This document shows, one piece after another, positions 8,223 through 16,300 of a DNA stretch of 64,000 bases; position 1 is the first letter of the stretch, and each line of letters begins with the position of its first letter. This stretch comes from Shimia sp965227725 (GTDB lineage: Bacteria; Pseudomonadota; Alphaproteobacteria; Rhodobacterales; Rhodobacteraceae). The stretch is taken from positions 248,001-312,000 of the forward strand of contig NZ_CBDDGH010000004.1 in assembly GCF_965227725.1 (NCBI RefSeq), in the 5' to 3' direction. Position numbers and translations under genes: made by a program. The notes beneath the pieces were generated by a model. The model did not search any database and was not told where the DNA came from. It saw only the letters and a list, made by a program, of their open reading frames with translations.

Positions 8223-8990
8223 CTATACCGCGACAGCCTGCTGTTCTTCGCCCTCAGACCAGCGCGCCTGATAGTCCGTCTGATAGACTTTTGTGCCTTT
8301 ATCAGCGCGCTTCTGAAGCGGTTTACGAACAGCGTAAGATAAGATGACCGGGCCATCAGGCAGTTTGCCAAGCAAACGGGGACGCACCCCGGTTTCGTTG
8401 GGGTTCGTTGTCCCTACACTCCGGTGCGCAAACATGGGAAGCAACGGCTGCAATTCGCATTCCAGCACTTCATAGCCGAGTGTCTTTTCCCAGAACCCAT
8501 ACACCATTTCCGGCGTGATTTGGTAAAATCCGTGGTTGATCCAGTTGTTGCACGGGCTGTGGCCGATCAAAACGCCACCGGGCTTCAGCATCCGGTCGAT
8601 GTTGCGATAAGCGGTTGGCAGATCAAAGACATGCTCGCATGTGCCGCCATCATAGATCACATCAAAACGCCCGCGCAGTTTTTTGGGGAGCTTACCGGCA
8701 AGATCCTGAACGATGCTGGCATCTTCAAAGTCAGAGACATCCATACTGTCCACCTGATCAAAGCCCAAACGCTCAAAGAAGGTTTCGGAGTATTTGTTGT
8801 CCGGGCTGGCGAAATCTTCCTCGGAGAGATCCGGAAAACGCGCCTTGATCGTGTCTTGAAACAGTCGGGCGGAACGCTTGCGGCGGCTCCCAACCCAGCG
8901 CTGACGTCCCAGCATTAGAAAATCGCCGCCGAGCTCGTGATCTCCGACGACATTCATGAGTCGCACAGCGAGCGTGTCAGGGATTGCCAT
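8223..8990 (-). CDS. SAM-dependent methyltransferase, glycan-associated
   Basis: 255 residues. The central DVIYDGGTCEHVFDLPTAY and RMLKPGGVLIGHSP strands fit a class I methyltransferase core. The N-terminal 90 residues and the basic and acidic tail are not recognisable. It starts with a near-ideal AGGAGG ribosome site and lies 29 bases after the glycosyltransferase gene on the same strand. I infer an operon acting on a polysaccharide or other surface glycan; the direct substrate is unknown. Confidence 0.7.
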   Translation of the reverse strand: MAIPDTLAVRLMNVVGDHELGGDFLMLGRQRWVGSRRKRSARLFQDTIKARFPDLSEEDFASPDNKYSETFFERLGFDQVDSMDVSDFEDASIVQDLAGKLPKKLRGRFDVIYDGGTCEHVFDLPTAYRNIDRMLKPGGVLIGHSPCNNWINHGFYQITPEMVYGFWEKTLGYEVLECELQPLLPMFAHRSVGTTNPNETGVRPRLLGKLPDGPVILSYAVRKPLQKRADKGTKVYQTDYQARWSEGEEQQAVAV

Positions 8991-9019
8991 GATATCCTCC
9001 TACCTGCGTTTTTATCGTC

Positions 9020-10078
9020 TTAGGCCGCCTGATCGGCGCCATCACTTGAGAGTTCGATCTCCTCCTCATCGGGTATGTGCCCGCCAGAAAGCATGCGATC
9101 CAGATGCACAACAAAGGCGCGGCCTGGCCGCTTTCTACGCGCCATTTTGGCCATGGCCCGAGCGCCCTCGATCGCCTCTTCATGCCGTCTACGGACAACA
9201 GGATCGTCTAGCATCGCTTCTTTGATCGGCAGGGCTTTGGCGAAGCCTTCTGCCAGACTGTGATCTTCTACCTCGTTGCGATCAAATTTTTTCCAGTAGG
9301 CGAGTTTGAGGTTGCCGCCGACATGATTGGCGCGCCCTCGGCGCTGCTTGTTCAAAAACGCATCCTTGGAGCGCAAAGCATAGTGATTGAGCTGTGCAAC
9401 TTCATAGCCGTAGCCGTCACTCACATGGAGCGCGCCGGGCATATTTTCATCCGGAATGCGCGTGCCGTCAGCGGTGACCCAGACAATATCTGAAGCACCG
9501 CGCTCAAGAAACGGGCGGTGCACCCCCATGCGGTTGAATTTCTCGTTGTTGCGAAAAAGAGTCTTAAAAAAGCGGCTGCGGCGTTGTGGGTTAACTTCGG
9601 CGCCTTCGCATTTCACGAACTCTACCGGCACAGGGCGATCTGAGATGTGCTCAATTCCCGCATTGCCGAAAATGCGCCATACCAGAGAAATTGCATCTGC
9701 GCCTTTGTGATGATCAATGAGCGCTTTGAATGTGCCGTCTCCGACTTTGATGTCGAGATACTCATCCACATCAACCACCAGCAGCCAATCCGCATCGCGC
9801 ACCACAGGCTCTTGTTCCGCCCACATCAGCGCACTTTTGTGCGGCCCACGACGCATCACACGGTTGAACCGGTGATGGACATAGCCCAGCCTGTTGAGAT
9901 TTCGTAGAATCTGATCAGTGGGATCGCTGCAGTCGTTGGTGAACACAACAATGTCAGTTGCACCAAGGGCCTTGTAGTGTGCAACCCAATCAAGAATGTA
10001 AGGACCTTCGTCCTTCATGGTGGTCACAACCGTGACCTTTGGCGCAGCGGAATCGCTGCCAAAATCCAAAATCGCCAT
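9020..10078 (-). CDS. Glycosyltransferase family 2-type (Glyco_tranf_2_4)
   Basis: 352 residues. The N-terminal VTVVTTMKDEGPYILDWVAHY is the nucleotide-sugar fold start, and DADWLLVVDVDEYL (about residues 95-110) contains the DxD-type metal/donor site. This pattern fits the Glyco_tranf_2_4/GT92-like proteins frequent in Roseobacters. The C-terminal third is basic and ends in an acidic tail. The ATG at 10078 has GAGG 9 bases upstream; a TTG five codons earlier is possible. First gene of an operon with the methyltransferase; a CtrA-like box lies 87 bases upstream. Confidence 0.82.
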   Translation of the reverse strand: MAILDFGSDSAAPKVTVVTTMKDEGPYILDWVAHYKALGATDIVVFTNDCSDPTDQILRNLNRLGYVHHRFNRVMRRGPHKSALMWAEQEPVVRDADWLLVVDVDEYLDIKVGDGTFKALIDHHKGADAISLVWRIFGNAGIEHISDRPVPVEFVKCEGAEVNPQRRSRFFKTLFRNNEKFNRMGVHRPFLERGASDIVWVTADGTRIPDENMPGALHVSDGYGYEVAQLNHYALRSKDAFLNKQRRGRANHVGGNLKLAYWKKFDRNEVEDHSLAEGFAKALPIKEAMLDDPVVRRRHEEAIEGARAMAKMARRKRPGRAFVVHLDRMLSGGHIPDEEEIELSSDGADQAA

Positions 10079-10164
10079 TTTTGCTCGCCTCAATAAAGCA
10101 TGCGGCTTTGATGCCGCTTATATGAATCGAGCATAATCGAGGTTTTGGCCAACGGTCTACAATT

Positions 10165-10179
10165 TTAAGAAATTCTTAA
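10165..10179. promoter_or_regulatory. CtrA-type box (TTAA-N7-TTAA)
   Basis: TTAAGAAATTCTTAA is a perfect 15-base palindrome and an exact match to the TTAA-N7-TTAA recognition pattern of the alphaproteobacterial master regulator CtrA. It sits 87 bases upstream of the glycosyltransferase start, on the side expected for its promoter. The match is seen in the sequence; regulation is inferred. Confidence 0.5.
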
Positions 10180-10225
10180 TGTAGCGCAGACGCTTGTGGC
10201 TTTCGGGGCACCGGTGTGCCGGGAT

Positions 10226-10462
10226 TTAGCGGCGGTAATGGGTTGGCACGATGATGAGCGCGCCGATGGAAGACACGATCGCATTCATGCCCGGGCTGCC
10301 AAAACCGATGTGAAACATGCGACTGATCATGAAAAACAAAAATGCCCCGCCAATGCAGATGATGATCGACGGGATGTAGCCATTATGCGTGAAGCGGATG
10401 CGCTCTGAAGCATAGCCGATGATTCCGGCGATGATGACGGTTCCGAAGAAGGCAAAGAACAT
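10226..10462 (-). CDS. Small membrane protein, GlsB/YeaQ/YmgE-like
   Basis: 78 residues, almost entirely membrane: three hydrophobic segments at about 2-16, 31-47 and 58-73, with a short basic stretch RIRFTHNGY between the first two. The pattern (GxxGYASERI, then GG/GA-rich helices) resembles the GlsB/YeaQ/YmgE 'transglycosylase-associated' stress family, but similarity is limited. It is followed on its strand by the glycosyltransferase operon after 147 bases. Confidence 0.55.
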   Translation of the reverse strand: MFFAFFGTVIIAGIIGYASERIRFTHNGYIPSIIICIGGAFLFFMISRMFHIGFGSPGMNAIVSSIGALIIVPTHYRR

Positions 10463-10580
10463 GAGACCTCATGGACGTGCTGGCAGTGTATTTACCTGCC
10501 TACGATTGGGCAAAACGCGCGGCGGGGCAAGAGATGGCGCTGAAGCCAGCATCTGAAGAAAGGCACGCGACGTTGGATTT

Positions 10581-10627
10581 CGCGGGGGCCAGCCCCCGCA
10601 CCCCCGGGATATTTGACGAATGAGAAA
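10581..10627 (+). repeat. Palindromic intergenic element, copy A
   Basis: One of four related elements in the window. Here the GC hairpin (GCGGGGGC/GCCCCCGC, 10582-10599) is followed by CCCCCGGGATATTT and the tail GACGAATGAGAAA. It lies in the gap downstream of fmt and in the opposite orientation to fmt. This copy lacks the optional extra hairpin of copies B and C. Confidence 0.7.
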
Positions 10628-10704
10628 ACGCAGTGGCGGGCGTGTGGGCGATGTTGGGTAGTCCAGCAATGCTGAAACACGAGGCGCCTAATTGAGCGAC
10701 GCGC

Positions 10705-11610
10705 CTAGATCACATCGCCCTTGCTGAGCTGGAAGCCTCGGAGGAACACGTCTGCATCCTGCGCGCCTTTGCCGGCGCGTTGCAGGCGCAGGAGTTGCAC
10801 AGCGCCGTCGCCACAGGCCACGGTGAGCGCATCATCCAGTAAAGTGCCGGCGTCGCCCTGCCCCTCTGCGAGGCGGGAGGCGAGGAGTTTCACCCGTTGG
10901 CCTTCAATCTCTGTCCATGCACCGGGGAATGGGGAGAGGCCGCGGATTTTGCGGTCGACCTCAACCGCAGGGGCGGACCAGTCGATGCGCGCCTCGGATT
11001 TGTCGATCTTTTCGGCGTAAGTGACGCCTTCTTCTGGCTGAGGCTTGGCGGTCAGCTCGGGCAATGCGGCAAGCGTGTCCACAATGGCGCTGGAGCCCAA
11101 GACCGCGAGGCGGTCATGCAGCTCTGCGGTGGTTTCCTCGATACCAATGGTGAGGTCACGACGCAGCAGAACGGGGCCAGTGTCCAGCCCCGCATCCATT
11201 TGCATGATGCACACCCCCGTTTCCGCATCTCCCGCCATGATCGCGCGGTGGATGGGGGCAGCGCCGCGCCAACGTGGCAGAAGGCTGGCGTGTATGTTCA
11301 GGCAACCCTGCGTCGGGGCGTCGAGCACCGCCTGTGGCAGCAGCAGGCCGTAGGCCACCACAACCCCAACATCCGCCTTCAGATCGCGGATGGTCTGTTG
11401 CACCTCATCAGTGCGCAGGCTTTTGGGATGGTGCACCTCAAGGCCCAGCTCCAAAGCGCGGGCATGGACCGGGGTTGGGCGGTCTTTCTTACCGCGTCCA
11501 GCAGGGCGCGGCGGTTGGCAGAAAACGGCGGCAATTTCGTGGCCTGCCTCAACCAGAGCATCAAGCACGGAAACTGAGAAATCTGGGGTTCCCATGAAAA
11601 GAATGCGCAT
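10705..11610 (-). CDS. Methionyl-tRNA formyltransferase
   Basis: Formylates initiator Met-tRNA using 10-formyl-tetrahydrofolate. The 301-residue protein begins MRILFMGTPDFSVSVLDAL and contains the catalytic-domain motif NIHASLLPRWRGAAPI (about residues 108-123), with the asparagine/histidine pair and the GAAPI segment. A C-terminal OB-like domain starts near 205. The start follows AGGAG at 7 bases. Last gene of the def-def-def*-fmt operon, 37 bases after the third def: formylation and deformylation are encoded together. Confidence 0.97.
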   Translation of the reverse strand: MRILFMGTPDFSVSVLDALVEAGHEIAAVFCQPPRPAGRGKKDRPTPVHARALELGLEVHHPKSLRTDEVQQTIRDLKADVGVVVAYGLLLPQAVLDAPTQGCLNIHASLLPRWRGAAPIHRAIMAGDAETGVCIMQMDAGLDTGPVLLRRDLTIGIEETTAELHDRLAVLGSSAIVDTLAALPELTAKPQPEEGVTYAEKIDKSEARIDWSAPAVEVDRKIRGLSPFPGAWTEIEGQRVKLLASRLAEGQGDAGTLLDDALTVACGDGAVQLLRLQRAGKGAQDADVFLRGFQLSKGDVI

Positions 11611-11647
11611 GGTTTGGCTCCTGCGTGCGTGGAATGGAATTTGGGCG

Positions 11648-12142
11648 TCAGCGGCGTTTCTGGGCTTTTTTGATCAGCATCGCGCGTTTGGTTTTGCTGA
11701 GATGATCGAAATACATTTTGCCGTTGATGTGGTCGATCTGGTGCTGCACGGAGGTGGCCCAGAGACCGACAAAATCTTTCTCAACGGTCTCACCAGACTC
11801 ATCCATATAGCGCACGGTCACCGCCCGGGGGCGGGAGATTTTGGCAGAAACACCCACAAGGTTCGGGCTGGCCTCTTCATGCTCGCGCGGCTGAACCGAG
11901 GCGTGCAGGATTTCCGGGTTGGCCATGCGGATGGGCTGATTGCCTTCTTCGGTTGCGTCGACCACGATCAGGCGTTTGAGCACGCCAATCTGGTTCGCGC
12001 CCATGCCAACGCCGGGCATGGCGTACATGGTGTCAATCAGATCATCCCAGACCTGACGAACCTCATCGGTGATCTCTGCCACAGGTTCGGATACGGTGCG
12101 CAGGCGCTTGTCAGGCCAAGGCAGGCAGGGGCGAACTGTCAT
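11648..12142 (-). CDS. Degenerate peptide deformylase paralogue (catalytic residues lost)
   Basis: 164 residues, clearly a peptide deformylase fold and alignable without gaps in the core to the first def of the operon. Motif I is GVGMGANQIG. Motif II, normally EGCLS, reads EEASPNLV: the metal-binding Cys is Ser at 92. Motif III, normally HExDH, reads HQIDH: the catalytic Glu is Gln at 135, while H134 and H138 remain. It is therefore unlikely to deformylate. The reading frame is intact, codon use is like its neighbours and its start overlaps the stop of the second def, so it looks maintained rather than decaying. The role is unknown. Confidence 0.85.
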   Translation of the reverse strand: MTVRPCLPWPDKRLRTVSEPVAEITDEVRQVWDDLIDTMYAMPGVGMGANQIGVLKRLIVVDATEEGNQPIRMANPEILHASVQPREHEEASPNLVGVSAKISRPRAVTVRYMDESGETVEKDFVGLWATSVQHQIDHINGKMYFDHLSKTKRAMLIKKAQKRR

Positions 12143-12642
12143 GGGGCGGTATATCCTTGCAAAATCTTGGCGCGTGCGAGCTCGGATAGGTGATCAAGCG
12201 TCACGCGGCCGTCAAGATGATCCATTTCGTGCTGAATGCAGCGGGCTTCAAAGCCGTCAAAATCACGCTCATGCGTGCGGCCAAGCTCATCGATCCATCG
12301 CACTGTGATCTCTGTGGGGCGGACAACAGGCACCATCAGATCAGGGATCGAGAGGCAGCCTTCATCAAGCGTATCCTCCCCCTCGCTCTGCGCGATGATC
12401 TCCGGATTGAGAAATGCCATTGGCGTGCCTGCGCCGTCTTTCCAGGTGCAATCCATCACAAAGACACGTTTCATCACACCCACCTGTGGCCCGGCCAAGC
12501 CACGACCGGGAGCGGCATACATTGTGTCAAACATATCTGCGATCAGGGGGCGCAGGTCTTCGTCGGTGACCGGATCTGCGACCGGAGCGCAGGGCTGCGT
12601 CAGCCGCGCGTCGGGATAAAAGACCAGCGGCAGAATGCTCAT
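12139..12642 (-). CDS. Peptide deformylase, second paralogue
   Basis: 167 residues. Removes the formyl group from nascent N-terminal fMet. Motifs are complete: GRGLAGPQVG (motif I, with G in place of the usual second A), DEGCLSIP with C96, and QHEMDH with H138, E139 and H142. It starts in a 4-base overlap with the stop of the first def and ends overlapping the start of the third, indicating translational coupling. Two active deformylases side by side may differ in substrate preference or metal. Confidence 0.93.
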   Translation of the reverse strand: MSILPLVFYPDARLTQPCAPVADPVTDEDLRPLIADMFDTMYAAPGRGLAGPQVGVMKRVFVMDCTWKDGAGTPMAFLNPEIIAQSEGEDTLDEGCLSIPDLMVPVVRPTEITVRWIDELGRTHERDFDGFEARCIQHEMDHLDGRVTLDHLSELARAKILQGYTAP

Positions 12643-13151
12643 CCGCGTGCCAGCTCGCGCTTCAGCTTTTGGGACTTGCGGGTCATCATCTGGCGCTTCA
12701 TCGGGCCGAGATAGTCGATGAAGAGCTTACCGTTGAGGTGGTCGATTTCGTGCTGCACGCAGGTCGCCCAAAGGCCATCAAAATCTTTCTCCTGCGGATT
12801 GCCATCCATATCAATCCAGCCCACGCGCACTTCGGCGGGGCGGGTGACTTCGGCAAACTGCTCCGGGATCGACAGGCAGCCCTCCTCATAGACGCTCAGA
12901 TCCTCGGAGCTGGACAGCACTTCGGGATTGAACATCACCACCGGTTCCGGCTCGCCCTCTTTGATGCAATCCATCACGATCAGACGCTCCAGCACGCCAA
13001 CCTGCGGCGCAGCCAGGCCGATGCCAGGCGCGTCATACATGGTTTCCAGCATATCTTCGGCCAATGTGCGCAGATCGTCGCTCAGATCGGCAACGGGCGC
13101 GCAGAGTTTTTTGAGGCGCGGATCGGGGTGGATGAGAATGGGCTTAATCAT
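12639..13151 (-). CDS. Peptide deformylase, first paralogue
   Basis: 170 residues with canonical motifs GIGLAAPQVG, EEGCLSIP (C92) and QHEIDH (H134, E135, H138), the most typical of the three tandem copies and probably the housekeeping enzyme. ATG 13151 has GAGGG just upstream; an ATG three codons earlier (13160) cannot be excluded but has no ribosome site. First gene of the operon that ends with fmt. Confidence 0.94.
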   Translation of the reverse strand: MIKPILIHPDPRLKKLCAPVADLSDDLRTLAEDMLETMYDAPGIGLAAPQVGVLERLIVMDCIKEGEPEPVVMFNPEVLSSSEDLSVYEEGCLSIPEQFAEVTRPAEVRVGWIDMDGNPQEKDFDGLWATCVQHEIDHLNGKLFIDYLGPMKRQMMTRKSQKLKRELARG

Positions 13152-13413
13152 GGCCCTCATCTAGGACAGACGCGCCCTGCGCGCAACGGGTTAGGCTCTG
13201 TGCAATAGCGCCCAACGGCTGGCTAAAGCGGCTTTTCTGACACAGACCGCCTGCGAGCCCCCCAATAGATGCGCAATTACAAGTCACTAGAGCGGCATCA
13301 GACAAAATATCCTCAAATCCAGAGGATGCAGATGTGGGTTTTTTGCAAGATGGGTTGCGCCGCGCCCGCTTTTCGCTAGCGTGCCTTGCGATGTTAAGCA
13401 AAGGACGCAGCAC

Positions 13414-14586
13414 ATGAGTTTTGACGAAATCATCGACCGTTTTGGCACCCACTCTGTGAAATGGGACATGATGGAGCAGATCTATGGCGTGCCGGCCGAT
13501 GACGGGATCGCCATGTGGGTTGCGGATATGGACTTCCGCCCACCGCAATGTGTGGCGGATGCAGTTGCCAAAATGCAGGCGCAGGGCATCTATGGCTATT
13601 ACGGCGATGAGACCGCGTACAACGAAGCGATCTGTTGGTGGATGAAGACCCGGCATGGCTGGGAGGTGGATCCGGCCTCGGTCTTCACCACCCATGGGCT
13701 GGTGAACGGCACCGGTATGTGTGTGGACAGCTTTACCAAACCGGGCGATGGCGTTGTGCTGACCACTCCGGTCTATCACGCCTTTGCACGGGTCATTGCT
13801 TCGGCGGGTCGCGAGGTTGTGGAATGCCCGCTGGCACTGAACGAGGGGCGCTACGAAATGGATTTCGCGGCCTGGGATGCGCAGATGCAGGGGCATGAAA
13901 CCATGTTCATTCTGTGCTCGCCGCACAATCCCGGTGGCCGTGTCTGGACCCGTGAAGAGCTGCAGGGCGTAGCAAACTTCTGCAAACGCCACGATCTCAT
14001 TCTAGTGTCTGATGAGATCCACCATGATCTGGTCTACCCGGGGCACACCCATATCCCGATGACCAAAGTGGATGAGAGCATTCTGGACCGGCTGGTGATG
14101 ATGACCGCCACCACCAAGACGTTCAACACCGCGGGCAGCCATTCTGGAAATGTGATCATTCCAGACCCGGCGCTGCGCGCCAAGTTTGCCACCCGCATGG
14201 CCGCGCTTGGGCTATCGCCTAACAGCTTTGGCCTGTTCATGGCGGAAGCGGCCTATTCATCGGAGGGGGCGGCCTGGGTGGATGATCTGATCACCTATCT
14301 GGATGGCAACCGGAAAATTTTGGATGCTGTGATTGCCGAGATCCCCGGAGTGGCGTCAATGCCGCTTGAGGCGACCTATCTGAGCTGGGTGGATTTCACC
14401 GACACCGGCATGTCACGGGCTGAATTCACCAAACGGGTGGAGCAGGACGCGCGCATCGCGGTGAACCACGGGCCGACCTTTGGCAAAGGCGGCGAAAACT
14501 TCCTGCGGTTCAACATCGCCACGCCGCGCGCGCGCGTGCAAGAGGCGGCAAGCCGTCTGCGCGCGGCATTCGCCGATATGCAATAA
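13414..14586 (+). CDS. PatB/MalY-type C-S lyase (PLP aminotransferase fold)
   Basis: 390 residues, fold type I PLP enzyme of the MalY/PatB group, which beta-eliminates cystathionine or related thio-conjugates to pyruvate, ammonia and a thiol. Visible features are the N-terminal GIAMWVADMDFRPP, HNPGGRVWTREEL, SDEIHHDL, and the PLP lysine in ATTKTFNTAG. The ATG at 13414 follows AAGGA by about 9 bases. It stands alone. The true substrate (cystathionine or other S-conjugate) is not determinable. Confidence 0.88.
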   Translation: MSFDEIIDRFGTHSVKWDMMEQIYGVPADDGIAMWVADMDFRPPQCVADAVAKMQAQGIYGYYGDETAYNEAICWWMKTRHGWEVDPASVFTTHGLVNGTGMCVDSFTKPGDGVVLTTPVYHAFARVIASAGREVVECPLALNEGRYEMDFAAWDAQMQGHETMFILCSPHNPGGRVWTREELQGVANFCKRHDLILVSDEIHHDLVYPGHTHIPMTKVDESILDRLVMMTATTKTFNTAGSHSGNVIIPDPALRAKFATRMAALGLSPNSFGLFMAEAAYSSEGAAWVDDLITYLDGNRKILDAVIAEIPGVASMPLEATYLSWVDFTDTGMSRAEFTKRVEQDARIAVNHGPTFGKGGENFLRFNIATPRARVQEAASRLRAAFADMQ

Positions 14587-14626
14587 AACAAAGGCGCCCT
14601 GCCCGCTACTCAAACGGGCGGGGCGC
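14582..14626 (-). terminator. Terminator for the 117-residue hypothetical gene
   Basis: A 12-bp stem with one G-T pair (14594-14605 with 14615-14626) is followed on the minus strand by a T-rich run (14592-14582). It begins 16 bases beyond the stop of the minus-strand gene and also separates it from the converging patB-like gene. Confidence 0.75.
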
Positions 14627-14641
14627 TACCTGCCGTGCGGG

Positions 14642-14995
14642 TCAGTTCTGCTGTTCCAGCAGAGCGACCGGCGCGGGCTCTTCCTGATAAAAATCGACCG
14701 GAGCACGTTCCATTGCCGGGGTGGAGCGCTTGAACTCATAGCGCATTTCGCCGTGTTCCTCATCTGCGGCAATAACCAGACATTGAAACAGATGTTTGCT
14801 GCCGTCATAGAGATCGACCAGACCGCGCAGATGTGGCGCGGTTTCGGCGTCCAGCGTGAAACCGGTTTCCCAATGACGCAGCACACGAATGCTCTGACCA
14901 TCAGCTTCTATACGAAGGCGATGGCGCTGTTTCAGGGCCTTCTTACGGGCGGCATCCAAGCCTGCCTGCACTTCAGCGGAAACGAATGTACTCAT
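14642..14995 (-). CDS. Conserved hypothetical protein
   Basis: 117 residues, soluble, no signal peptide or membrane segment. A basic N-terminal half (AARKKALKQRHRLRIEADG) could be a small beta-rich domain with the following GQSIRVLRHWETGFTLD; the C-terminus is acidic and proline-rich. I do not recognise a named family. Start at ATG 14995 with GGAG 8 bases upstream. It is divergent from the glutathionyl-hydroquinone reductase gene and ends at its own strong terminator. Confidence 0.65.
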   Translation of the reverse strand: MSTFVSAEVQAGLDAARKKALKQRHRLRIEADGQSIRVLRHWETGFTLDAETAPHLRGLVDLYDGSKHLFQCLVIAADEEHGEMRYEFKRSTPAMERAPVDFYQEEPAPVALLEQQN

Positions 14996-15247
14996 CGAGA
15001 ATCTCCAAAATCGGCCTCCATCGTCGCGACCCATTAGAGCTGGGTCAAGCGAAGATTTTGTAAACATACGCCACCGTTCGGAAGGGCAACGCCTTGTAAA
15101 AGCGCGACATCCCATGCGGCCTTGCCCGGTTTTTTCTGTGCAAAAATGCGCAGCAAGCGCGCGGGTATGCCGGTGTTACGACGCCGCTGTGGCCCCTAGA
15201 TTACTGTGCAACATCGATGACGACACCACCTCGGAAGGGAGCACGCC

Positions 15248-16222
15248 ATGGGGCTTTTGGTTGATGGGAAATGGACCGATCAATGGTATGACACCAACTC
15301 CACGGGCGGCAAATTTGTGCGCTCGCAATCACAGTTTCGCAATTGGATCACCGCGGATGGCAGCGCGGGGCCAAGCGGCACAGATGGCTTCAAGGCCGAG
15401 AGCGGTCGCTATCACCTTTATGTGTCCTACGCCTGTCCTTGGGCGCATCGCACGCTGATTTTTCGCAAGCTGAAAGGGCTTGAGGATCACATCAGCATCT
15501 CTGCGGTGCATCCGGACATGTTGAGCGAGGGCTGGACCTTTGAGACAGATGATGCCGGTGCGACAGGCGACACGCTTTATGGTCTGCCATTTGCCCACAG
15601 TCTCTATTCCAAGGCGGATGCGAGTTACTCCGGCCGCGTAACCGTGCCAATCCTTTGGGACAAACAGCGGGAAACCATTGTGAGCAATGAAAGCTCCGAG
15701 ATCATCCGCATGTTCAACAGCGCTTTTGACGGGCTGACCGGCAATACGCTGGATTTCTGGCCTGAGGCAGAGCGTGACGCGATCGAAGAGGTCAACGTGC
15801 GGATCTATGACACCGTCAACAATGGCGTTTACAAAAGCGGCTTTGCCACCTCGCAAGCGGCCTATGACGCCGCTGTGCACCCGCTGTTTGACACGCTGGA
15901 CTGGCTGGAAGAGCGGCTTTCGCAAAACCGCTATCTCTTGGGCGATCACATCACCGAAGCGGATTGGCGGCTCTTCACCACGCTTGTGCGTTTTGATCCG
16001 GTCTATCACCTGCATTTCAAATGCAATCGCAAGCGGCTGATCGATTATCCGAACCTCTGGGGCTACACGTGCGAGCTCTACCAGATGGAAGGTGTGGCTG
16101 AAACCGTGAACATGGATCACATCATCGGCCACTATCACCGCAGCCATGAAAGCATCAATCCGCACCGTATTGTGCCGATCAATCCGGTGCTGGATTTTGA
16201 CGCGCCGCACGGGCGCGGCTGA
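15248..16222 (+). CDS. Glutathionyl-hydroquinone reductase (ECM4/YqjG, xi-class GST)
   Basis: 324 residues. Reduces glutathionyl-hydroquinones using glutathione. The catalytic Cys lies in YVSYACPWAHRTLIF (near residue 63), the xi-class signature, followed by the thioredoxin-fold VPILWD and NESSEIIRMFN segments. The C-terminal helical domain has the conserved ITEADWRLFTTLVRFD. The start follows AGGGAG. It is monocistronic; presumably a quinone-stress enzyme. Confidence 0.92.
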   Translation: MGLLVDGKWTDQWYDTNSTGGKFVRSQSQFRNWITADGSAGPSGTDGFKAESGRYHLYVSYACPWAHRTLIFRKLKGLEDHISISAVHPDMLSEGWTFETDDAGATGDTLYGLPFAHSLYSKADASYSGRVTVPILWDKQRETIVSNESSEIIRMFNSAFDGLTGNTLDFWPEAERDAIEEVNVRIYDTVNNGVYKSGFATSQAAYDAAVHPLFDTLDWLEERLSQNRYLLGDHITEADWRLFTTLVRFDPVYHLHFKCNRKRLIDYPNLWGYTCELYQMEGVAETVNMDHIIGHYHRSHESINPHRIVPINPVLDFDAPHGRG

Positions 16223-16300
16223 GCACCGCTTGCCAAACGCCGCCTTCGTGGTGTAGCCGCGCTCTGAACAGCAGTTTTGCAAGACTGGGAGCGCGGCGCA

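Noticed and set aside
13144..13992. A 282-codon minus-strand frame opposite the C-S lyase gene
   Set aside because: Mostly antisense to the conserved PLP enzyme; no recognisable domain. The 262-base gap before the lyase shows no gene.
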